From Oscillospiraceae bacterium (GTDB lineage: Bacteria > Bacillota > Clostridia > Oscillospirales > Oscillospiraceae), in NCBI GenBank assembly GCA_029009035.1, contig JAQXJQ010000184.1:1-10059 (forward strand): DNA of 10,059 nucleotides. Direction: 5' to 3'. This document shows, piece by piece, positions 5,445 to 10,059 of this stretch. How positions within the stretch are numbered: the first letter of the stretch is position 1; every line of letters begins with the position of its first letter. The notes below the pieces were generated by a model. The model was not told the DNA's origin. It ran no database searches and was given only the letters and a program-made list of their open reading frames with translations. The position numbers and the translations under genes were made by a program.

Positions 5445-7835
5445 CTACTTCAAGGTGACCACCGTGACGCCGTCCTCGCCCTCACCGTACACGCCGGGGC
5501 GGAATTCCTTCACATAGCGGCTCTGCTTCAGGTGGGCGCGCACCGCCTTGCGCAGTGCGCCGGTCCCCTTTCCGTGGATGATGGTGACCACTTCCAGCTT
5601 TCCCAGAAGGGCGTTGTCCAAAAAGCTGTCCACAGCGGCAACGGCTTCATCGCTCATCATGCCCCGCAGGTCCAGCTCCGCCTTGGCGGCGGCAAGGCGC
5701 ACCGGACGCTGCACCGCGGCGGCAGCGCTGCGCTTTTTGTCTCTGGTGCTCTGCTTTTTCCGGGCGGTCAGCTCCTCCATCACCCGGACTTCGTCCTGGC
5801 GGGCCTTCATTTTCAGAATACCGGCCTGCAGCTGGAGGGTGCCGTCCTTGTTGACGGCCAGCACCTCGGCCTGAGTGCCCATCTTCACCAGCTCCACAAT
5901 GTCGCCCACCACCGCGTCACGGGTGCGGGGAGGCGGCGCAAGATCTTCCTTAGCTCCGCCAAGGTTGTTCTCCGCCTCGTTGAGCTGACGGCGCAATTCG
6001 GCCCGCTGATCGTTGTCGTCCACCCACTCACGGGCCTTCTCCTGCCGGCGGCGCATCTCGTTGAGTTCCTTGAACACGCTGTCAGCGGCGTCACGGGCCT
6101 GCTGAATGATGACTCTGGCCTCAGCCTGGGCCTTCTCCGTGGCCTTGCGGCGCTCTTCCTCGATGCGGGAGCGGTATTGCTCCGCCTCATTGCGGGCATT
6201 CTCCATCTCCAGGCGGAGTCGGGCAGCCTCCTCCCGCTCCTTCTCCATAGCCTGCCGCTGGATGTCCAGCTGGCTGAGCACATCCTCAAAGCGGACATTC
6301 TCCGCGTCGATGCGGTCGGCAGCCTTCTGGATGATATAGTCGGGCAGGCCCAGCCTGCGGGAGATGGCAAAGGCGTTGGACTTGCCGGGGATGCCGATGA
6401 GCACCCGGTAGGTGGGGGCAAGGGTCTCCACATCGAACTCGCAGGAGGCATTCTCCACTCCGGGGGTGGTCATGGCATAGACCTTCAGCTCCGCATAGTG
6501 GGTGGTGGCGGCCACGATGGCCCCCATGGCCCGGGCGGACTCAATGATGGCGGCGGCCAGTGCGGCGCCCTCCACAGGGTCGGTGCCCGCACCCAGCTCG
6601 TCAAACAGGATCAGGGTCTCATCGTCCGCCTGCTGCAGAATGGACACGATGTTCACCATATGGGAGGAGAAGGTGGACAGGGACTGGTCGATGGACTGCT
6701 CGTCGCCGATATCCACCAGCACCGCGGAGCACACCTTGATGGTGGAGCCGTCGGAGGCAGGGATATGCAGGCCGCACTGGGCCATGAGGGTGAGCAGGCC
6801 GATGGTTTTCAGGGTGACGGTCTTACCGCCGGTATTGGGGCCGGTGATCACCAATGTATCAAAGTTCTGTCCCAGATAGAGGTCATTGCGCACCGCGGTC
6901 TTGGGGTCCAACAGAGGGTGGCGGGCCTTTCTCAGCTCCACAAAATCGCCCAGGGCCGGCTCCATTCCCCCCATCCTGGAGGACAGGCGGCCACGGGCAA
7001 AAATGCAGTCCAACGCCACCAGCGTACGGTAGTCCTCCTCGATGCTCTCCTTAAAACCGGCGCACTCGGCGGACAGCTCCGCCAGGATCCGCTCGATCTC
7101 CTTCTGCTCCTTCATCTCCAGCTCACGCAGCTCGTTGTTGGCATTGACCACGCCCATGGGCTCAATGAAGAAGGTGCCGCCGGAGCCGGACACATCGTGC
7201 ACCAGACCGGGGACATCGTTCTTGTGTTCGCTCTTCACGGGCACCACATAGCGCCCGCCGCGCATGGTGATGATATTCTCCTGCAGATACTTGGACTGGT
7301 TGGAGGCGATGAGGCGGTTGAGCACATCCCGCACCTTGGAGGCCGCAGCCCGGATGTGGCGGCGGATGTCCGCCAGTTCGGGGGAGGCGGAATCGGCGAT
7401 CTCGTCCTCGGCCAGAATGGAGCCGGTGATCTTCTCCTCCAGGAAGCGGTTGGCGGACAGGCTCTCAAAATAACCGTCCAGCACAGTCTTTTTCTCCCGG
7501 TCGCCCACACCGTATTCCCGCAGATTGCGGGCACAGCGCAGCACCTGGGCGATGTCCAGCAGCTCACGGGTGTTGAGGCTGCCGCCCCGGTCCGCCCGCT
7601 GCAGTGCCGCCGCCACGGGGCGCACGGCGGAGATGGGGGGCGTTCCGTTTTTCACCAGCAGGTCAAAGGCGGCGCTGGTCTGGCTCTGGAGCCTTGCCAC
7701 CTCGCTGCGGTAGGTGGCGGGGCGCATCTTCCGGCACTCCTCTCCGCCCTCCTGGGTGCAGGCCTCCTCTGCCAGCAGTGCCAGCACTCTGGGCAATTCC
7801 AGAGTATGAATTGATTTTTCAAATAATTCGGTCAT
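5445..7835 (-). CDS. mutS2: MutS2 ATPase/Smr endonuclease
   Basis: MutS2 family protein of 796 residues from the preferred start (798 from the ATG at 7841). Members act against recombination intermediates and, in Bacillus subtilis, bind collided ribosomes. Numbered from the longer form: an N-terminal helical core/lever region (about 1-300, with the family segment REGGRYVV-like MRGGRYVVPV near 193-202); the ATPase with Walker A GPNTGGKT (334-341) and Walker B ILFDELGAGTDP (411-422); a long coiled coil (about 515-625); a small beta-rich KOW-like part (about 644-682); and a C-terminal Smr domain with ELDLRG (722-727) and IIHGKGTGALR (754-764). The mismatch-recognition domain of MutS is absent, as expected. 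ATG at 7841 overlaps the recO stop but is only 2 bases from GGAG, whereas ATG at 7835 is 8 bases away, so I prefer 7835. It is cotranscribed with recO. Confidence 0.97.
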   Translation of the reverse strand: MTELFEKSIHTLELPRVLALLAEEACTQEGGEECRKMRPATYRSEVARLQSQTSAAFDLLVKNGTPPISAVRPVAAALQRADRGGSLNTRELLDIAQVLRCARNLREYGVGDREKKTVLDGYFESLSANRFLEEKITGSILAEDEIADSASPELADIRRHIRAAASKVRDVLNRLIASNQSKYLQENIITMRGGRYVVPVKSEHKNDVPGLVHDVSGSGGTFFIEPMGVVNANNELRELEMKEQKEIERILAELSAECAGFKESIEEDYRTLVALDCIFARGRLSSRMGGMEPALGDFVELRKARHPLLDPKTAVRNDLYLGQNFDTLVITGPNTGGKTVTLKTIGLLTLMAQCGLHIPASDGSTIKVCSAVLVDIGDEQSIDQSLSTFSSHMVNIVSILQQADDETLILFDELGAGTDPVEGAALAAAIIESARAMGAIVAATTHYAELKVYAMTTPGVENASCEFDVETLAPTYRVLIGIPGKSNAFAISRRLGLPDYIIQKAADRIDAENVRFEDVLSQLDIQRQAMEKEREEAARLRLEMENARNEAEQYRSRIEEERRKATEKAQAEARVIIQQARDAADSVFKELNEMRRRQEKAREWVDDNDQRAELRRQLNEAENNLGGAKEDLAPPPRTRDAVVGDIVELVKMGTQAEVLAVNKDGTLQLQAGILKMKARQDEVRVMEELTARKKQSTRDKKRSAAAAVQRPVRLAAAKAELDLRGMMSDEAVAAVDSFLDNALLGKLEVVTIIHGKGTGALRKAVRAHLKQSRYVKEFRPGVYGEGEDGVTVVTLK

Positions 7836-7837
7836 AG

Positions 7838-8593
7838 TCATTTCTCCAATGTAACGGACTTATAAAAGTCCAGCGTGCGAAATCCCCGTTCCAGCCGGGT
7901 CATGAGATAGGCCTCGGAGGCCTCACCCGACCGGCGGAGGGACTCGCTGTCCCATGTCACGGAAAAAAGCCGCTTGGGGTCGCCCCAGACAAAGTGGCGC
8001 ACGCCCGCAAGGGCAGCGGAGGTCAAAGGCATGGAGATCCCCTCCCCCACCTCTCCACGGCAGGCGGCACAGTGCAGCACCCCCGCCGTGAGATTGAGCC
8101 TCGGCTGCTCCGGCGCTTCTGCGCCGCACACGGCGCAGCCGTCCAGCATCGGCTCATAGCCGGCGATGGCCATGGCCTTCCACTCAAAGGCGGTCTTGAC
8201 AAGGGCCGGGGGCAGGGACAGCTTATCCAGGGCATGGAGGCTGTTCAGGGTCAGCGAGAGCAGCTCCGGCTCCGGCTGGCCTTCCTCAGACAGCGCTTCG
8301 GTGACCTCCGCCAAATAGCTGGCCAGCGCCAGCTTGTCCAGATCGGAGGTCACCCCGGGGAAGGACCGCTCGATGACCGCCTCCTTCACCGCCCAGCGGC
8401 CCTGAAACTCATAAAGGGTAAACTCCGCCCACACCAACATCTGACAGGCAGCGGCAACGGCGCTCCCCTTTTTGCGGCAACCCCGCGCGGACACGGTGAG
8501 CCGCCCCTCCGTCTGGGACAGAAGGGTGAGGATCTTATCCGATTCCTTATAGGCCGTCTCACGCAAAACGAGGGCCTTGGTAGTCAAATGCAT
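7838..8593 (-). CDS. recO: DNA repair protein RecO
   Basis: Recombination mediator of the RecFOR pathway; it helps load RecA on SSB-coated single-stranded DNA and anneals strands. From ATG at 8593 the protein has 251 residues, the normal RecO length. The N-terminal OB-fold begins with the characteristic HLTTKALVLRETAYKESDKILTLL segment. A helical middle follows. A four-cysteine zinc site is visible as CAVC (C153, C156) and CAAC (C175, C178). The open frame extends 25 codons further up to 8668, but that stretch is a low-complexity Arg/Gln/Ser run with no homology to RecO, and it overlaps the YqzL-like gene in another frame. I therefore take 8593 as the start (AGGAG 13 bases upstream, rather distant). 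The last codons carry the mutS2 ribosome site. Confidence 0.96.
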   Translation of the reverse strand: MHLTTKALVLRETAYKESDKILTLLSQTEGRLTVSARGCRKKGSAVAAACQMLVWAEFTLYEFQGRWAVKEAVIERSFPGVTSDLDKLALASYLAEVTEALSEEGQPEPELLSLTLNSLHALDKLSLPPALVKTAFEWKAMAIAGYEPMLDGCAVCGAEAPEQPRLNLTAGVLHCAACRGEVGEGISMPLTSAALAGVRHFVWGDPKRLFSVTWDSESLRRSGEASEAYLMTRLERGFRTLDFYKSVTLEK

Positions 8594-8735
8594 AGGCGAC
8601 GACTGACTCCTGTTCCTCCGGGTGCTTTGCCGCGTTTTCCCTCTCCCCCTCCTCTGCCGTTCCGCCATACCGGCTGAGCAGCCATATGAGGGGTGATCCG
8701 GTGCGCCAAAACAGTTCCCAATAGCGTTGTTCCAC
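8559..8735 (-). CDS. yqzL: Small YqzL-like protein between era and recO
   Basis: A 58-residue frame starting with GTG at 8735 and ending with TGA at 8559-8561. The ribosome site GGGAGG (8744-8749) is strong and 8 bases from the start. The N-terminal pattern YWELFWRTGSPLIWLLSR (residues 5-22) matches the W-x-LF-xx-TG ... YLL signature of the YqzL family, known from Bacillus at the same place between era and recO. The family's function is unknown. The C-terminal part (about 25-58) is charged, acidic then mixed, and longer than in Bacillus YqzL. The gene overlaps the first 35 bases of recO, which suggests translational coupling and supports the internal recO start. It is 66 bases downstream of era. 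The call rests on position, ribosome site and a short motif, so homology should be treated as likely rather than proven. Confidence 0.72.
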   Translation of the reverse strand: MEQRYWELFWRTGSPLIWLLSRYGGTAEEGERENAAKHPEEQESVVAYAFDYQGPRFA

Positions 8736-8794
8736 AGTGACCGCCTCCCTTTCCCTTAGCTTGACCGGGGAAAAGAGAGTTAACCGTGGTAAAT

Positions 8795-8800
8795 ATTATA
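8795..8800 (-). promoter_or_regulatory. Possible -10 box for yqzL-recO-mutS2
   Basis: A perfect TATAAT follows the era stop codon by one base on the minus strand. No good -35 lies upstream: the best, TTGGAT, is only 15 bases away. It may be an internal promoter or chance in an AT-rich gap. Confidence 0.3.
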
Positions 8801-8801
8801 C

Positions 8802-9695
8802 TCAGTCCTCTTTATATCCAAAATTCTGGATCGCTGCCGGATTATCTCTCCAATTCTCTTTTACCTTTACCCAGGTCTCCAGATAGACCTTTTCCCCCAT
8901 GAAGGCCTCCATGCCCTCCCGGGCCTGGGTGGAGATCTTCTTGAGCATGGCGCCCTTCTTGCCGATGATGATGCCCTTGTGGGACTCCTTCTCGCAGTAG
9001 ATGGTCACATGGCAGTCGATGATATCGTTGTCCCGCTGGGAGAACTTGGTGACCTCCACCGCGGTGCCGTGGGGAATTTCCTTGTCCAGATTGCGCAGCA
9101 GCTTCTCCCGCACCAGCTCGGCCATGATCTGGCGCTCCGGCTGGTCGGTGACCATGTCATCGGGGAAGAGCTGGGGGCCTTCGGGGATCCAGCCGGAGAG
9201 CACCTCCAGCAGGTCGTCCACACCCTCGCCGGTCTGGGCGCTGATGGGCACCACGGCGTCCCAGTCATAGGCGGCGCCGTAGACCGCCATCACCGAGAGC
9301 AGCTTTTCCTTCTCAACGGTGTCGATCTTATTGATGACCAGCGCGGCGGGAACGCCCAGCGTCCTGATGCGGGCGATCAGCTCCTCCTCCGCGGGGCCGA
9401 TGCGGTCCACCGGCTCCACCAGCAGCATCACGCCGTCCACATCGGCCACGGACTTACGCACCACATCCACCATGTAGTCGCCCAGGCGGGTGCGGGCCTT
9501 GTGCAGGCCGGGGGTGTCCACAAAGACGAACTGGGTGTCGTCCCGGTTCAGAATGGCACAGATGCGGTTGCGGGTGGTCTGGGGCTTGGGGGACACGATG
9601 GCCACCTTTTCCCCCACCAGGGTGTTGGTCAGCGTGGACTTGCCCACATTGGGCCGTCCGCAGATGGTGATGATACCGGATTTTGTAATGTTCAT
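8802..9695 (-). CDS. era: Ribosome assembly GTPase Era
   Basis: Essential-type GTPase that binds the 3' end of 16S rRNA and promotes maturation of the 30S subunit; it is found in the cytoplasm and at the membrane. The 297-residue protein has the full set of G motifs: G1 GRPNVGKS (13-20), the switch I region with TT at 40-41, G3 DTPG (60-63), G4 NKID (122-125) and G5 SAQ (152-154). The C-terminal KH domain carries the RNA-binding loop GIIIGKKGAMLKKI (241-254). The length is typical (about 300). The start ATG at 9695 has GAGG (9703-9706) 7 bases upstream, and this ribosome site overlaps the stop codon of the RAYT gene. yqzL, recO and mutS2 follow downstream. No promoter room exists between RAYT and era, so its transcript must begin within or beyond the RAYT gene. 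Confidence 0.98.
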   Translation of the reverse strand: MNITKSGIITICGRPNVGKSTLTNTLVGEKVAIVSPKPQTTRNRICAILNRDDTQFVFVDTPGLHKARTRLGDYMVDVVRKSVADVDGVMLLVEPVDRIGPAEEELIARIRTLGVPAALVINKIDTVEKEKLLSVMAVYGAAYDWDAVVPISAQTGEGVDDLLEVLSGWIPEGPQLFPDDMVTDQPERQIMAELVREKLLRNLDKEIPHGTAVEVTKFSQRDNDIIDCHVTIYCEKESHKGIIIGKKGAMLKKISTQAREGMEAFMGEKVYLETWVKVKENWRDNPAAIQNFGYKED

Positions 9696-9704
9696 AGATG
9701 ATCC

Positions 9705-10059
9705 TCAACTTTCTTGAGCAAAATAATATGGATCCTCCGCCCACCGGGCGGGGTTTGTGTCGATGTAGGAGCAGACTTCCAGATAGTCGTTATCGTCGCG
9801 AACGATGTGGTCATAATATCCCCGTTGCCAAAGAGGTTTCCCCACCGCGCGGTTGGACAAGCGCTTGACGGTGGAAATCAGCCAGGGTATCGTCTGATTC
9901 GTAGGGGTCGGCGTCCCCGACGACCCCGGCCCACAGGATTCTACCACAACCATCATGTGAACATGATTGGGCATGATCACATAGCAGGGAATTGAAAGAG
10001 AGCCATATTGGGCTGCCACACCCCGGATACAGCGATCCACCGCCGCTCCATCATCCGAG
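9705..10059 (-). CDS. REP-associated tyrosine transposase (RAYT), 5' end outside the window
   Basis: IS200/IS605-like Y1 transposase domain protein of the kind (TnpA_REP) that processes short palindromic REP sequences as single strands. The frame is open to the window edge, so the GTG at 10040 is probably not the real start and the N-terminal part is missing from view. From that GTG, the HUH metal motif is H26 and H28 in VIMPNHVHMM (codons near 9957-9965). The probable catalytic tyrosine lies in WQRGYYDHIVRDDNDY (71-86). The C-terminal SYIDTNPARWAEDPYY (91-106) is a strong hallmark of the family. The middle segment (about 37-47, GPGSSGTPTPT) is encoded by a REP-like palindrome. The stop codon is 9 bases from the era ATG. 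RAYTs are usually single-copy domesticated elements and not self-mobile IS. Confidence 0.9.
   Translation of the reverse strand, partial: SDDGAAVDRCIRGVAAQYGSLSIPCYVIMPNHVHMMVVVESCGPGSSGTPTPTNQTIPWLISTVKRLSNRAVGKPLWQRGYYDHIVRDDNDYLEVCSYIDTNPARWAEDPYYFAQES
9901..9927 (+). repeat. REP-like palindrome with GTAG foot inside the RAYT gene
   Basis: GTAG (9901-9904) opens a palindrome in which GGGGTCG (9904-9910) pairs with CGACCCC (9921-9927). A competing inner stem is GTCGG (9907-9911) with CCGAC (9917-9921). A GTAG-type tetranucleotide at the hairpin foot is the signature by which known RAYTs recognise REPs. The repeat is in frame with the gene on the opposite strand. Assignment as a REP is inferred from structure; copy number in the genome cannot be seen here. 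Confidence 0.55.

Noticed and set aside
5415..7814. 799-codon open frame antisense to mutS2
   Set aside because: It is a GC-rich shadow: composition dominated by Gly, Leu, His and Ala with no domain, and the opposite strand carries all MutS2 motifs.
9737..9751. Hairpin CCGCCC-ACC-GGGCGG near the end of the RAYT gene
   Set aside because: It is short, has no T-run, and encodes the conserved NPARWAED motif, so codon choice explains it.
1..10059. CRISPR arrays, tRNA or rRNA genes, prophage or defence genes
   Set aside because: No spaced direct repeats, tRNA-like cloverleaf or rRNA segments, and no such protein motifs were seen on either strand.

Overview
The window is a piece of a GC-rich Bacillota (Clostridia) chromosome. 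The best guess is a gut Oscillospiraceae/Flavonifractor-type lineage. This rests on the gene order (era-yqzL-recO, then mutS2; uvrC-rsmD-coaD-coiled-coil protein), an HPr with both His15 and Ser46, strong AGGAGG-type ribosome sites, and an IS30 element and RAYT/REP pair of the kind common there. The genus cannot be fixed from the sequence alone.

Layout, left to right. Positions 1-321 carry no convincing gene but are rich in nested inverted repeats and look like accessory DNA. Positions 322-1433 are a complete IS30-family insertion sequence on the + strand, with matching terminal inverted repeats and an intact DDE transposase. A bidirectional terminator at 1469-1505 separates it from the housekeeping block. 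From 1518 to the right edge every gene is on the minus strand.

In transcription order (right to left) these are: a 5'-truncated REP-associated tyrosine transposase (RAYT) at the window edge; era (ribosome assembly GTPase); a 58-residue YqzL-like gene that is easy to miss; recO (recombination mediator); mutS2 (MutS2/Smr ATPase); an HPr phosphocarrier gene with its own promoter and terminator; then uvrC (excision nuclease), rsmD (16S rRNA methyltransferase), coaD (phosphopantetheine adenylyltransferase) and a conserved coiled-coil protein of unknown function.

Genes within each block overlap or are spaced by only a few bases (recO/mutS2 2 nt apart or ATGA overlap, uvrC/rsmD ATGA overlap, rsmD/coaD 3 nt, coaD/coiled-coil 3 nt). 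This suggests two translationally coupled operons split by the independent HPr unit. The themes are DNA repair and recombination, ribosome maturation, CoA synthesis and sugar-PTS control.

The points most worth a second look are: the IS30 ends, which would assemble a near-ideal promoter (TTGACA-17-TACAAT) if the element circularises with a 2-bp spacer; a REP-like palindrome with a GTAG foot lying in frame inside the RAYT gene; the RAYT stop codon overlapping the ribosome site of era; and the unexplained structured DNA in the first 321 bases. I found no clear new defence or biosynthetic system.
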